From an uncultured Sutterella sp. (GTDB lineage: Bacteria; Pseudomonadota; Gammaproteobacteria; Burkholderiales; Burkholderiaceae_F): a DNA stretch of 64,000 bases. The translations under genes were made by a program, and so were the position numbers. The notes beneath the pieces were generated by a model. The model made no database searches and was not told where the DNA came from. It was given only the letters and a program-made list of their open reading frames with translations. Shown here one piece after another: positions 20,601-29,442 of the stretch; the first letter of the stretch is position 1; each line of letters begins with the position of its first letter. The stretch is taken from contig UQYG01000006.1 in assembly GCA_900545275.1 (NCBI GenBank), positions 62,001-126,000 on the forward strand, written 5' to 3'.

Positions 20601-21893
20601 TCACTTCTGACGGTCGTCGACCGGGTCGAAGGAGAGCTCCACTTCCCGCGGCATTTCATGTCGACCGTCGGGTTTTGGGAAGGGGTTGCAGCGGCGGATC
20701 GCCCGGTCCACGGCCTGATCGTAGGCGCTCCAACCCGAGGCGCGCTCAAGGATGGGTGAGCCGATCTGTTCGCCTGTCGGAAGGAGCTTCACGCGGTACT
20801 GGGCGACGAACTGACCGCGCTTTGTGTTCGGTTTCACCTCGATCGAAATGTGAGGCCGGATGCAGGCGATGACCCGAGACTGCCACTGCGCGGCGGCCGC
20901 ACCCGTGAGCGACTGCCGGACGTTGCGCGGGTCGCCCCGCGTAGTGCCCGAGCGGTTGCTGTTGGGGTCGACTTTGGCGGAAAGCCGCGCCAATTCCTGA
21001 TTGCGGATTTCCCTCGCGATGCGGCGTCGTTCGGCTGCTTCGGCCTTCTTGCGGGCCTCCTCGGCTTTTCGGGCTTCTTCAGCCTTTCGAGCCTCCTCGG
21101 CCTTTCTGGCCTCTTCGGCCTTACGGGCTTCTTCAGCCTTCTTCGCTTCTTCGGCAAGGCGGGCTTCCTCAGCCTTTCGGGCCTCTTCAGCGAGACGCGC
21201 TTCATCGGCCTTGCGCTTTTCTTCGGCGAGACGCTCCTGCGCGAGGCGTTCCTCACGCAGTCGAGCTTCTTCGGCTTCCAATCGGCGGCGTTCCATTTCA
21301 ATGCGTTCCGCTTCGGCTTCGCGTGCAATGCGTTCGGCCTCGGCACGCTCACGCGCGAGCCGTTCCTCTTCGGCGCGGGCCGCTTCCTCGGCCTTTCTGG
21401 CCTCTTCGGCAAGACGGGCCTCTTCCTGGGCGCGTGCCTCCTCGGCCTTTCTCGCCTCTTCGGCGAGCCGTGCTTCTTCGAGGCGCTTGGCTTCTTCCGC
21501 ACGTCGGGCTTCTTCGGCCAATCGTTCGGCTTCAGCTTTGCGCTCCTCTTCGAGACGCGCAAGGGTTTCCTCAAGGCGCGCGGCTTCCTCGGGCGGCGTC
21601 TCTTCCGGAGGCGTCTCCTCGGGTTGCGGTTCTTCGGGCGGCGTTTCTTCCGGGATCGGCTCGGGAGTCGGCGCGGGCGGCTCCGTGCGCTCGGCTACGC
21701 CCGTCGGGTCGTTGCCGCCCGAAACGTCTTCGGGGGCCCAGAGTTCCGCGTAGACGAACTCGGCCCGGGTCTGCCACTGAAAGACCGTGAAGAGTCCCAG
21801 AAAAAGGACGCCGTGGACGGCTCCCGACAGCAGAATCGCCGGAAGCCAACCCTTTTGCCGTCCCCGTTTGTGAAGGTGCGGGTGCTCTTGCAT
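20601..21893 (-). CDS. tolA: Tol-Pal system protein TolA
   Basis: 430 residues. One N-terminal membrane helix (about 17–37, 'WLPAILLSGAVHGVLFLGLF'), a Pro/Glu-rich segment (70–105), a long helical domain (about 105–310) of repeated EEARKAEEAR units, and a C-terminal TolA domain III with 'VIACIRPHI' and 'RAIRRCNPFPKP'. TolA bridges the TolQR motor to Pal at the outer membrane and supports outer-membrane constriction. The C-terminal domain is conserved enough for a confident call. tolB and pal, which usually follow, are absent. Confidence 0.93.
   Translation of the reverse strand: MQEHPHLHKRGRQKGWLPAILLSGAVHGVLFLGLFTVFQWQTRAEFVYAELWAPEDVSGGNDPTGVAERTEPPAPTPEPIPEETPPEEPQPEETPPEETPPEEAARLEETLARLEEERKAEAERLAEEARRAEEAKRLEEARLAEEARKAEEARAQEEARLAEEARKAEEAARAEEERLARERAEAERIAREAEAERIEMERRRLEAEEARLREERLAQERLAEEKRKADEARLAEEARKAEEARLAEEAKKAEEARKAEEARKAEEARKAEEARKAEEARKKAEAAERRRIAREIRNQELARLSAKVDPNSNRSGTTRGDPRNVRQSLTGAAAAQWQSRVIACIRPHISIEVKPNTKRGQFVAQYRVKLLPTGEQIGSPILERASGWSAYDQAVDRAIRRCNPFPKPDGRHEMPREVELSFDPVDDRQK
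21000..21590 (-). repeat. Internal repeat tract in tolA (Ala/Glu/Arg/Lys helical repeat)
   Basis: The DNA repeats variants of an 18–24 base unit (gcctcctcggcctttcgg type on the plus strand) encoding EEARKA. Several neighbouring units are nearly identical, so copy number may vary between strains by slippage. Confidence 0.85.
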
Positions 21894-21906
21894 GCCGTAC
21901 CTCTCT

Positions 21907-22338
21907 TCAGCGTCCTTCGGCGGAGCGCTCGATGCGAAGCGACAGGCCTACGCGCTGTACGTCCGCCGCCTGCAGGGTCTTCATGACGTCGACGACTTCT
22001 TCGTAGCGCACCGTTTTGTCGGCGGCGATCACGACGGGAATTTCCGGATGATCGGCCTGCAGTGCCTTGACGCCGTCCACGAGCCCGGGCATGTCGACGG
22101 GCGTGAGCGTTTTGCCGCTGCGAAGCGACAGACGGGCGTCGGGATAGACGATCACTTCGATCACTTGTTCGGGCGCCTTGCTTGCCTTGTTGACCGACGG
22201 CAGATTGATGAGGCTCGGATTTACGAAGGGCGCCGCCACCATCAGAATGACGACGAGCACGAGCATGACGTCGATGTAGGGCACCACGTTGATTTCCGCC
22301 ATTAGGCCGCGGCGCCGGTTGTTGGAGCGAAGAGCCAT
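21907..22338 (-). CDS. tolR: Tol-Pal system protein TolR
   Basis: 143 residues, ExbD/TolR family: one N-terminal membrane helix with the proton-path Asp23 ('VVPYIDVMLVLVVILMV') and a periplasmic domain with 'VVIAADKTVRYEEVVDVMKTLQ'. Works with TolQ as the proton-driven motor that energises TolA. Two bases separate it from tolQ. Confidence 0.96.
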   Translation of the reverse strand: MALRSNNRRRGLMAEINVVPYIDVMLVLVVILMVAAPFVNPSLINLPSVNKASKAPEQVIEVIVYPDARLSLRSGKTLTPVDMPGLVDGVKALQADHPEIPVVIAADKTVRYEEVVDVMKTLQAADVQRVGLSLRIERSAEGR

Positions 22339-22340
22339 GA

Positions 22341-23012
22341 TCAGCCTCGGGTCTGACGTTCAAGAATGTTGAGGAATTCTTCGTGGAAGCTTTCCATTCT
22401 GTTGACGAGGCGGTTGACGCGGTTGTTGTAGTAGTTGTAGGCGGCGACCGCGGGAATGGCGGCGAAAAGGCCGATGGCCGTGGCGATCAGAGCCTCGGCG
22501 ATGCCCGGGGCGACGACGGCGAGGCTCACGTTCTCGAGACTCGAGAGTCCCGTAAAGGCGTTCATGATGCCCCAGACCGTGCCGAAGAGCCCGATGTAGG
22601 GCGACGTGGAGCCGATCGAGGCGAGAAGCGGCAGACCGGCTTCAAGCCCGTCGAGTTCTCGTGTGAAGACGGCGCGCATGGCGCGGGAAACGCCGTTGAC
22701 GGCGTTCGGACCGGCTTTGTGCTGCTTCATGAATTCCTGCATGCCCGCGGCGAAGATTTGTTCCTGCATGCCGGCCTTGTTGCCCTTGCCGCGCACGTCG
22801 TCGAGGAGATGCGTGAGTTCCGTGCCGCTCCAGAAGCGGTTCTCAAAGCTGTCCGTCGCATCCTGGGCTCGGCGGATCATGAAGTATTTCTGGAAGATCA
22901 CCGTCCAGCTCACTAACGAGAGTGTGATCAGAATGGCGAGCACGCACTTGACGACGAGGCTCGCGTTGGCGATGAGGGTAATCAGAGAGAGATCGGCGCT
23001 AACGGGATTCAT
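22341..23012 (-). CDS. tolQ: Tol-Pal system protein TolQ
   Basis: 223 residues, MotA/TolQ/ExbB family with three membrane helices (about 10–35, 130–155, 165–190). 'LASIGSTSPYIGLFGTVWGIMNAF' and 'GIAEALIATAIGLFAAIPAVAAYNYY' are the conserved helices that line the stator channel. Second gene of ybgC–tolQ–tolR–tolA. Confidence 0.97.
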   Translation of the reverse strand: MNPVSADLSLITLIANASLVVKCVLAILITLSLVSWTVIFQKYFMIRRAQDATDSFENRFWSGTELTHLLDDVRGKGNKAGMQEQIFAAGMQEFMKQHKAGPNAVNGVSRAMRAVFTRELDGLEAGLPLLASIGSTSPYIGLFGTVWGIMNAFTGLSSLENVSLAVVAPGIAEALIATAIGLFAAIPAVAAYNYYNNRVNRLVNRMESFHEEFLNILERQTRG

Positions 23013-23025
23013 GATGCAGACAAAA

Positions 23026-23457
23026 TCAGTTCGAATCGTTGGACAGCAGGTCGGAGACGCGGTTGTAAATGGCGTCGGGGATGGCGGCCGGACGCATTGT
23101 GGCGGCGCTCACGCACGCCACGCGCACACGGCCCGTCGTGATGCGTTCGTCACCGCGGAAAATGTTCTGTTCGAATTCCAGGGAGGCGTGCCGAAGCTGA
23201 CGCACGGTGGTTACGACCGTGAGGTCGTCTCCGAGGACGGCGGCCCGATGATAACGAAGATCGACCGCCACGACCACGAAGAGTACGCCGTCGGGACGCT
23301 GTCTTTCGTCCTGCTGCGAAACCCGGAGTCGTGCGAGAAGTTCCGAACGGGCGCGTTCCATGTACTTCAAATAGTTGGCATGATAAACGATGCCGCCCGC
23401 ATCGGTATCTTCCCAGTAGATGCGGACCGGCAGTCGGGCGGTGAAGGTGGATTCCAT
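23026..23457 (-). CDS. ybgC: Acyl-CoA thioesterase YbgC
   Basis: 143 residues, single hot-dog domain. 'RIYWEDTDAGGIVYHANYLKYMERAR' region carries the catalytic Asp and the conserved His-Ala-Asn-Tyr. YbgC hydrolyses acyl-CoA and is linked with phospholipid metabolism at the inner membrane; it is the standard first gene of the tol operon. A –10-like TATACT (minus) lies at 23497–23502, 40 bases upstream. Confidence 0.94.
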   Translation of the reverse strand: MESTFTARLPVRIYWEDTDAGGIVYHANYLKYMERARSELLARLRVSQQDERQRPDGVLFVVVAVDLRYHRAAVLGDDLTVVTTVRQLRHASLEFEQNIFRGDERITTGRVRVACVSAATMRPAAIPDAIYNRVSDLLSNDSN

Positions 23458-23530
23458 AGGGCGTTTGCGCGAAGAAAATTCAAAAAAAGCGATTCTAGTA
23501 TAGAGAGGTCGTTTCGCCTCGGGCGCGGGA

Positions 23531-23539
23531 TGATACTAT
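23531..23539 (+). promoter_or_regulatory. Candidate extended -10 promoter for the 23580 membrane protein
   Basis: TGATACTAT fits TGnTAnnnT, 41 bases before the ATG at 23580 and divergent from the ybgC promoter. No –35 match. Confidence 0.4.
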
Positions 23540-23579
23540 TCGCAATCCGACGGCAATACTTCGAAAACCTTTTTTCCGC

Positions 23580-24467
23580 ATGCTCTCGTTTCTTCTGGGC
23601 GCCGCTCTTGTCGGCGCGATTTGTTTTTGGATTCGTTCTCTCTCGGGCGTTGCGCACGACGCGCGCTTCTTTCGGGTGCCGGGCGCCGCGGCGGGTGCCG
23701 CGTGGCTCGCTCTTCTCGCGCTTCCCGCCCTGGCGGACGCGATTCCCTCGAACGGGGCGACGCTTCTCGACGCGGTTCTGGGCGTCTTCACGGCAGGCGT
23801 CCGGGAAGCCGGAAATTCTCTGCCGCTCGCCGTGACGGACCGCTCGGGCGCTGCGCTCGCCGCGACGGTCGACACGGTGCCCGCGGGGCACACGCCGACG
23901 CTCTACGCCGTGCGAACGACGCTCGTGGCGATGATCGTGGGCGGCGTCTCGATCGCCGCTGCGTGGCTTCTTGCAGCCTCGCTCTCGGCGAAAAAGCGCG
24001 GCAAGGGACTCGTCGACGGGATGGCTCATCTCTCCAATCGGGACGGCACCTTCCCCTGGCGCGGACCGATGCTCGTCGTGAGCGCCGCTTGGCTCTTTTT
24101 GTCCTGGGTGCTGCTTCTCTGGCCCGACTGGCATGTCTTCGGAACAGACGCTTCGGGACAGGACGTGCTCGGCGTTCTTCTCAAAGGACTTTTGCCGGGC
24201 TTCGGCGCCGCGTCGCTTCTCGGTCTTTCGGGCTTCGTCTTTTTCCGCGCGAAGCCCTTTGCCGAGCGTTGGCCGCGGGGCGCCGCGGTCTTTGCGCCCG
24301 TCGGCGTCGCCTTCGGGGCGGCAAGCGTCGTCACGGCCTCCGGCGCGTCTCTTTTCGGTAAGCCGCAGCTTCTCCTTGCGGGAGATGCGGTGACGCTCAC
24401 CTTCGCTTTGCTTTTCTGGGGATCGGCCGCGCTCGCCGCCCTGCGCGTGGCGAGGGCGGTGCGCTGA
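23580..24467 (+). CDS. Uncharacterised multi-pass membrane protein
   Basis: I do not recognise this family. The 295-residue product has about seven hydrophobic segments (near 3–20, 36–55, 112–136, 160–181, 197–224, 237–262, 265–290), with a soluble loop at 56–110 and a charged cytoplasmic loop 'SAKKRGKGLVDGMAHLSNRDG'. No transporter signature, EAA loop or catalytic motif is evident. Codon use matches its neighbours, and a plausible promoter precedes it, so it is likely real. It is convergent with ruvB, nine bases away, with no terminator between. Confidence 0.65.
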   Translation: MLSFLLGAALVGAICFWIRSLSGVAHDARFFRVPGAAAGAAWLALLALPALADAIPSNGATLLDAVLGVFTAGVREAGNSLPLAVTDRSGAALAATVDTVPAGHTPTLYAVRTTLVAMIVGGVSIAAAWLLAASLSAKKRGKGLVDGMAHLSNRDGTFPWRGPMLVVSAAWLFLSWVLLLWPDWHVFGTDASGQDVLGVLLKGLLPGFGAASLLGLSGFVFFRAKPFAERWPRGAAVFAPVGVAFGAASVVTASGASLFGKPQLLLAGDAVTLTFALLFWGSAALAALRVARAVR

Positions 24468-24476
24468 GCGGAACTA

Positions 24477-25511
24477 TCAGAAGAGCATGTCCGAGAGCAC
24501 GGGCTCGTTCGCGGTCGCGGGCGTGAGGCCGAAATGTTGCCACGCCAAGGCGGTCGCCATGCGGCCGCGGGGCGTGCGCTGCAGAAAGCCCTGCTGAATG
24601 AGATAGGGTTCGACCACGTCTTCGAGCGTTTCGCGATCTTCGCCGACGGCGGCCGCAAGATTGTCGATTCCGACGGGGCCGCCCGAGAATTTTTCTAGAA
24701 TGGTGCGCAGGAACTTCGTGTCGATGAAGTCGAGTCCCACGGGGTCGACATCAAGCATCGTCAGAGCGGCCTGTGCCACCTCCCGCGTCACGCGTCCGTC
24801 GTGTCGCACCTGCGCGTAGTCGCGCACTCGCCGCAGAAGGCGGTTCGCGACTCGAGGCGTGCCGCGGCTGCGCCGCGCGATTTCCGCGGCGCCTTCGTCG
24901 TCGATCGGCATGTTGAGAAGTTTCGCCGAACGCTTCACGATGAGCGAAAGCTCCTCGGGCGTGTAGAACTGCAGCTGATTGACGATCCCGAAACGGGCGC
25001 GCAGAGGATTCGTGAGCGCCCCCGCGCGCGTCGTCGCGCCGATGAGCGTGAAGGGCGGAAGGTCGAGCTTGATCGAGCGGGCCGCGGGGCCTTCCCCGAT
25101 CATGATGTCGATTTGGTAGTCCTCGAGCGCGGGATAGAGAATTTCCTCAACGACGGGCGAGAGACGGTGAATTTCGTCGATGAAAAGCACGTCGTTGGGT
25201 TCGAGGTTCGTGAGGATGGCCGCGAGGTCTCCGGCACGTTCCAAGACAGGCCCCGAGGTCTGGCGCAGATGCACGCCCATTTCGTTGGCGACGATGTGCG
25301 CGAGCGTGGTCTTTCCGAGACCGGGAGGGCCGAAGAGAAGAAGATGGTCAAGGGGCTCTCCGCGCTGAAGCGCCGCTCGGATGAAGATGTCGAGCTGTTC
25401 GCGCACGACTTTTTGACCGACGTATTCGGAGAGATGTGTCGGGCGCAGGGCGCGGTCGACGTTTTCTTCGTTGGGGCTCTGCGCCGCGGGATCGATGACG
25501 CGTTCGTCCAT
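24477..25511 (-). CDS. ruvB: Holliday junction branch migration ATPase RuvB
   Basis: 344 residues. AAA+ ATPase with Walker A GPPGLGKT at 61–68, Walker B '[10 protein letters not shown]', sensor 1 'LIGATTRAG' and arginine-finger region '[10 protein letters not shown]', then the winged-helix C-terminus with '[13 protein letters not shown]'. Drives branch migration with RuvA. Last gene of ffh–ruvC–ruvA–ruvB. Confidence 0.98.
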   Translation of the reverse strand: MDERVIDPAAQSPNEENVDRALRPTHLSEYVGQKVVREQLDIFIRAALQRGEPLDHLLLFGPPGLGKTTLAHIVANEMGVHLRQTSGPVLERAGDLAAILTNLEPNDVLFIDEIHRLSPVVEEILYPALEDYQIDIMIGEGPAARSIKLDLPPFTLIGATTRAGALTNPLRARFGIVNQLQFYTPEELSLIVKRSAKLLNMPIDDEGAAEIARRSRGTPRVANRLLRRVRDYAQVRHDGRVTREVAQAALTMLDVDPVGLDFIDTKFLRTILEKFSGGPVGIDNLAAAVGEDRETLEDVVEPYLIQQGFLQRTPRGRMATALAWQHFGLTPATANEPVLSDMLF

Positions 25512-25523
25512 GAGGGGCTCTCC

Positions 25524-26096
25524 TTATCGGGCAAGCGTTTTAAGGGCCTGACGGATGCCGTCCGAGACGGACGTCCCTTCAGGAAGGCGCTTCGCGGCGG
25601 CTTGGGCGTCGCGCTCGGAGTAGCCGAGCGCGACGAGCGCGCTCACCACGTCGGCGAGGCTGTTGTCGGGGGCGGCGCCCGCGCCCGTCATCGAACCGTG
25701 GAGTTTCCCCTTGAGTTCGAGCAGAATGCGCTCGGCCGTCTTCTTGCCGACGCCAGGAATCCGGGTGAGCAGACCCGCTTCGCCCCGCTCGACAGCGTTG
25801 GCAAGCGCATCGGGCGTCATCCCCGAAAGGAGCGCGAGCGCGATGCGGGGACCGATCCCCGAGACCTTGAGAAGAGCGCGGAAGGTTTCGCGCTCGGAGA
25901 CGGTGAGAAAGCCGTAGAGGAGCATGGCGTCTTCGCGCACGACGAAGTGCGTGTGCAGCGTCACGTCGTTCCCCTCGGGCGGGAGATTGCAGAAGGTCGA
26001 CATCGGAACGTCGACCTCATAGCCGAGGCCCGCCGCCTCGACGAGAATTCGGGGCGGCGTCTTTTCCAACAGTTTGCCGTGAATGCGTCCGATCAC
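25524..26096 (-). CDS. ruvA: Holliday junction DNA-binding protein RuvA
   Basis: 190 residues from a GTG start at 26096 ('[11 protein letters not shown]'); the frame is open further upstream but overlaps ruvC. OB-fold domain I, helix-hairpin-helix motifs '[16 protein letters not shown]' and '[19 protein letters not shown]' (domain II), acidic linker and domain III from about 145. GTGA overlap with the ruvC stop shows translational coupling. Confidence 0.95.
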   Translation of the reverse strand: MIGRIHGKLLEKTPPRILVEAAGLGYEVDVPMSTFCNLPPEGNDVTLHTHFVVREDAMLLYGFLTVSERETFRALLKVSGIGPRIALALLSGMTPDALANAVERGEAGLLTRIPGVGKKTAERILLELKGKLHGSMTGAGAAPDNSLADVVSALVALGYSERDAQAAAKRLPEGTSVSDGIRQALKTLAR

Positions 26097-26710
26097 TTGG
26101 AATCCTTTTTCGTTCGGGTTTGCGCAAAGTTCGTCCAGGACGCCCGGGCGCCCCGCACGAACCGTCCGCGACGCGCCGTTGCAAACGAGCGCGAAGAACC
26201 TCCCGAGCGCTCGAGCGCGCGAAGGGGAAGCCGCTGAATGAGACAAAGCGCCGCGGCGGCTGCATCGGCTTCGTCGGGACGAAAGTCCCGATCGACGGAG
26301 AGCCGCGTGCGGATCATCTTGACGATCATGAGCTTGTCGGCGCGGCCCGTGCCCGTGACGGCCTCCTTGATTTCGGAGGGCGTGAATTCGTCAAGGGAGA
26401 GCTTCGAGAGTCCGCAGGCGACGATCGCCGCTCCGCGGGCCTGACCGAGCAGAAGGGTGCTTTGCGGATTGACGTTCACAAACACTCGTTCGATCGCGAC
26501 GATCTCGGGCGCGTGACGGGCGATCACGTCGGAGAGTCCCGTCGTGATGGCGCAGAGGCGCTCGACGATCGGAGCGTCCTTCGGGGGATCGATGACGCCC
26601 GAAGCGACGAGCACCGGGTCCCGCGCGGGCCGGACTTCAAGAATCGCCCAGCCCGTGTGGTTGAGTCCCGGGTCGATGCCGAGGACGCGAAGGGGAGACT
26701 GCGTCGTCAA
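26093..26710 (-). CDS. ruvC: Holliday junction resolvase RuvC
   Basis: 205 residues, starting at TTG 26710 that overlaps the ffh stop (TTGA). RNase H-like fold with the acidic catalytic set: Asp in '[14 protein letters not shown]', Glu in '[14 protein letters not shown]', and the Asp pair in '[13 protein letters not shown]'. RuvC proteins are usually near 175 residues; this one has an extra basic tail of about 35 residues rich in Arg and Ser, encoded where ruvA's upstream region lies. Confidence 0.94.
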   Translation of the reverse strand: MTTQSPLRVLGIDPGLNHTGWAILEVRPARDPVLVASGVIDPPKDAPIVERLCAITTGLSDVIARHAPEIVAIERVFVNVNPQSTLLLGQARGAAIVACGLSKLSLDEFTPSEIKEAVTGTGRADKLMIVKMIRTRLSVDRDFRPDEADAAAAALCLIQRLPLRALERSGGSSRSFATARRGRFVRGARASWTNFAQTRTKKDSK

Positions 26711-28128
26711 CGTCCGAATCCGCCCATGCCGCCGAATCCGCCCATGCCTCCCATGCCTCCGAGGCCGCCGAATTTGCTGAGGCCTCCGAGCGAGCGGAGC
26801 ATCTTGCCGAATCCGCCCTTTTTCATGCGCTTCATGACGTCGGACATCTGTTCGTACTGCTTCAAAAGGCGGTTCACTTCCTGTACGGGGACGCCTGCAC
26901 CGCGCGCGATTCGTTGTTTACGGCTCGCCTTGATGATTTCGGGACGGCGGCGCTCCTGCGGCGTCATCGAATCGATGATGCCGATGGTACGTCGAATCTG
27001 ACGGTGGGCGTCTTCGTCGTTCACTTTCGAGGCGGCCTGTTGGAACTGCGCCGGGAGTTTTTCGAGCATGGAGGAGAAGCTCCCCATGCCGCTTACCTGC
27101 ACGAGCTGCGCCTTCATGTCGTTGAGGTCGAAGCGGTCGCCCTTCGTGAGCTTTTCCGCGAACTTCTGCGCCTGGGCCGTGTCGATCGATCGCTGCACGT
27201 CCTTGACGAGGCCGACGATGTCGCCCATGCCGAGGATGCGCGAGGCCATGGCTTCGGGGTCGAACGCGTCGAAGCCCGTGAGTTTTTCGCCGCTGCCGAC
27301 GAACTTGATGGGCTTGCCGGTGACGTGGCGAACCGAGAGCGCCGCGCCGCCGCGGCTGTCGCCGTCGATCTTCGTAAGGATGATGCCCGTGAGGGGAAGA
27401 CGTTCGTTGAAGGCCTTGGCCGTATTGACCGCGTCCTGACCGAGCATCGCGTCGACGACGAAGAGCGTTTCGGCGGGCTTGAGAAACTCGTTGAGTTCGG
27501 CCACCTCCTGCATCATTGCCTCGTCCACGGCGAGTCGGCCCGCCGTGTCGACGATGAGGACGTCAAAGAAGTGGCGCTTGGCGTAGTCGACGGCCCGTTC
27601 GGCGATGGCGAGGGGTTTGTCGGTCACTTCGCTCGGGAACCATTCGGCGCCGGCCTGCGCGGTGACGCTCTTCAACTGATCGATGGCGGCGGGACGGTAC
27701 ACGTCGGCGCTCACCGTGAGGACCTTCTTTTTCTTTTCTTCGATGAGGTACTTGGCGAGCTTGCCCGCGCTCGTCGTCTTGCCCGCGCCCTGCAGACCAG
27801 CCAGCAGAATGACGGCGGGCGGCTGCACGTTGAAGCGCAGACCGCGCTCTTCGGGCGTGAGGTCGCCCCCGATGACGGCGGTGAGTTCGCGCTGCACGAC
27901 CCCCACGAGGGCCTGGCCCGGATTGAGGTTTCCTACGACCTCTTCCCCCATGGCCTTCTCTTTGATGCGGGAGAGAATTTCCCGCACGACGGGCAACGCG
28001 ACGTCGGCTTCAAGGAGCGCAAGGCGGACCTCGCGCAGCATTTCTTTGGTGTTCGCCTCAGTCAGACGCGCTTGACCGCGCATGGTTTTGACGACTTTGG
28101 AGAGACGCTGGGTCAGTGAATCGAGCAT
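26707..28128 (-). CDS. ffh: Signal recognition particle protein Ffh
   Basis: 473 residues. N domain (1–95), G domain with G1 GLQGAGKTT at 111–119, 'DTAGRLAVDEAMM', 'TKIDGDSRGGAALS' and 'GSGEKLTGFDAFDPE', then the Met-rich M domain with 'MKKGGFGKMLRS' that binds 4.5S RNA and signal sequences. It ends in a Gly/Met/Phe repeat tail. Binds signal peptides and directs ribosomes to FtsY and SecYEG. Divergent from the ypjD-like gene. Confidence 0.97.
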   Translation of the reverse strand: MLDSLTQRLSKVVKTMRGQARLTEANTKEMLREVRLALLEADVALPVVREILSRIKEKAMGEEVVGNLNPGQALVGVVQRELTAVIGGDLTPEERGLRFNVQPPAVILLAGLQGAGKTTSAGKLAKYLIEEKKKKVLTVSADVYRPAAIDQLKSVTAQAGAEWFPSEVTDKPLAIAERAVDYAKRHFFDVLIVDTAGRLAVDEAMMQEVAELNEFLKPAETLFVVDAMLGQDAVNTAKAFNERLPLTGIILTKIDGDSRGGAALSVRHVTGKPIKFVGSGEKLTGFDAFDPEAMASRILGMGDIVGLVKDVQRSIDTAQAQKFAEKLTKGDRFDLNDMKAQLVQVSGMGSFSSMLEKLPAQFQQAASKVNDEDAHRQIRRTIGIIDSMTPQERRRPEIIKASRKQRIARGAGVPVQEVNRLLKQYEQMSDVMKRMKKGGFGKMLRSLGGLSKFGGLGGMGGMGGFGGMGGFGR

Positions 28129-28250
28129 TCTTTGGAATTCCTCGGCGACAAAGGCGCCGGCGTATGGCCGTTGGAGAGAGAACGGCCGAGTTCAGCATTT
28201 GATAAGTCGGGAGAGAATAGAATAAACAGTGACGTACGGTGTCTCCCGAG

Positions 28251-28272
28251 GCGCTCCGTACGGAGGGAGCGC
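28251..28272 (+). other. GC-rich hairpin in the ffh/ypjD divergent region
   Basis: GCGCTCC (28251–28257) pairs with GGAGCGC (28266–28272); nested within is the perfect 12-base palindrome CTCCGTACGGAG (28254–28265). CGTACGG also occurs as a direct copy near 28233. Possible operator or leader structure; no T-run. Confidence 0.45.
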
Positions 28273-28350
28273 ACGAACCCGTTATTTTAAGGGGTTGCGC
28301 GCCGCTTTTGCGTATTCCGTTCGCGTACAAAAAAACAAACGTAAAACACA

Positions 28351-29160
28351 ATGACCACGCTTTCTTTGTGCACCATCCTTGCCGCGCTGTTGTATCTTCT
28401 CTCCGGCATCGCCATCGTCTCGTACATGAAGGGACGCGACGGCAAGGCGCCCTCGTGGCTGCGCTGGCCGATCATTGCCGCGCTGGTTCTGCACGGCGTT
28501 GCGATCGAGGCTGAAGTCTTCCAGGGGGACATCATTCATTTCGGCTTCGGTTTCGCCGTTTCCGCCATGTTCTTCTTCGCCGCGCTGATTCTCTTTGTGG
28601 AATCGATCATCCACCGCCTGCACGGGCAGCTCGGCATCATCCTGATCGCCGCGGCGATTGGGGCGGTCTTCCCGCTCGCTTTCCCGGGGCGACCCGTCGC
28701 CGGGGACGAATGGTCCTTTATGTTCCGCGTGCACATTCTTCTTGCGCTCGCCGCTTATTCGCTCATGACGATCGCAACGGTTCACGCCGTGCTGATGAGC
28801 CTGCAGAACCGCGAGTTGAAGCGTCCTCAGGGGAAGGAGAACGCCTTCCTCGCTTCAATGCCCGGGCTCGTCGTGATGGAGCGCATTTTCTTTCGCATCG
28901 TCGCCTGCGGGTTTGTCTGCCTCACGCTCGTCCTCGTGACCGGAAGCTTTGCTACCAACGAGGTGTTCGGCGTCTTCGTGAATCTCGACCACAAGTTTCT
29001 CCTCACGCTCATCGCCTGGGTGCTCTTCGGGATTCTGCTCGCTGGCCGCGCTTTCCGCGGGTGGCGCGCCAAGACTGCGCTCAACTGGTTCTGGGTGGGT
29101 TTCGGCGCGCTTGTCGTCGCTTATCTCGCCTACAGCTTCGTGTTGGAGCTCGCTGCCTGA
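28351..29160 (+). CDS. ypjD: YpjD-like cytochrome c assembly / inner-membrane protein (CcsA family)
   Basis: 269 residues with eight predicted membrane helices. Related to the CcsA/HemX family: His-containing helices with 'RVHILLALAAYSLMTIATVHAVLM' and the C-terminal 'LDHKFLLTLIAWVLFGILLAGR'. The full WWD haem-handling motif of CcsA is not present, so it fits the shorter YpjD group found next to ffh in many proteobacteria. Role unproven; a link to haem or metal handling is family inference. Confidence 0.82.
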   Translation: MTTLSLCTILAALLYLLSGIAIVSYMKGRDGKAPSWLRWPIIAALVLHGVAIEAEVFQGDIIHFGFGFAVSAMFFFAALILFVESIIHRLHGQLGIILIAAAIGAVFPLAFPGRPVAGDEWSFMFRVHILLALAAYSLMTIATVHAVLMSLQNRELKRPQGKENAFLASMPGLVVMERIFFRIVACGFVCLTLVLVTGSFATNEVFGVFVNLDHKFLLTLIAWVLFGILLAGRAFRGWRAKTALNWFWVGFGALVVAYLAYSFVLELAA

Positions 29161-29169
29161 GGCTGTACC

Positions 29170-29442
29170 ATGGGACGCGTACTCTTTTGGGTGATCCTGA
29201 TCGCGGCCATTGCGATCGCCTGGGCCCTTTCCCGCAGACGAAACGCCCTCTCCAACAAGGAGCGTGAGGAGCTCGCGCGTCTGCGTGGCGAATTGCGCGC
29301 CCGCAAGGAGGACCGCCGCTCGGGAGAGGCGATGCGGCGCTGTCCCGTTTGCGGGACGTACTTCCCGGAAAAAACGGGTGTCTGGCGCAGGGATGCTTGC
29401 TACTGCAGCGAAGAGTGCCGGCGCCGCGGAGAGGATTCGTGA
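29170..29442 (+). CDS. PP0621-type small membrane-anchored zinc-ribbon protein
   Basis: 90 residues: an N-terminal membrane helix (4–20), a charged linker, then five cysteines (58, 61, 77, 79, 83) in a MYND/zinc-ribbon-like spacing ('CPVCGTYFP' and 'CYCSEECRRRG'). It matches the small PP0621-type proteins found beside ypjD and ampD in betaproteobacteria. Function unknown. Its stop overlaps the ampD GTG start. Confidence 0.8.
   Translation: MGRVLFWVILIAAIAIAWALSRRRNALSNKEREELARLRGELRARKEDRRSGEAMRRCPVCGTYFPEKTGVWRRDACYCSEECRRRGEDS

Noticed and set aside
21000..21590. Short tandem repeats considered as a CRISPR array
   Set aside because: Units are in-frame codons of the TolA helix with no spacers.
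24801..26237. 478-codon plus-strand frame opposite ruvB and ruvA
   Set aside because: Entirely antisense to conserved ruv genes, with no domain of its own.
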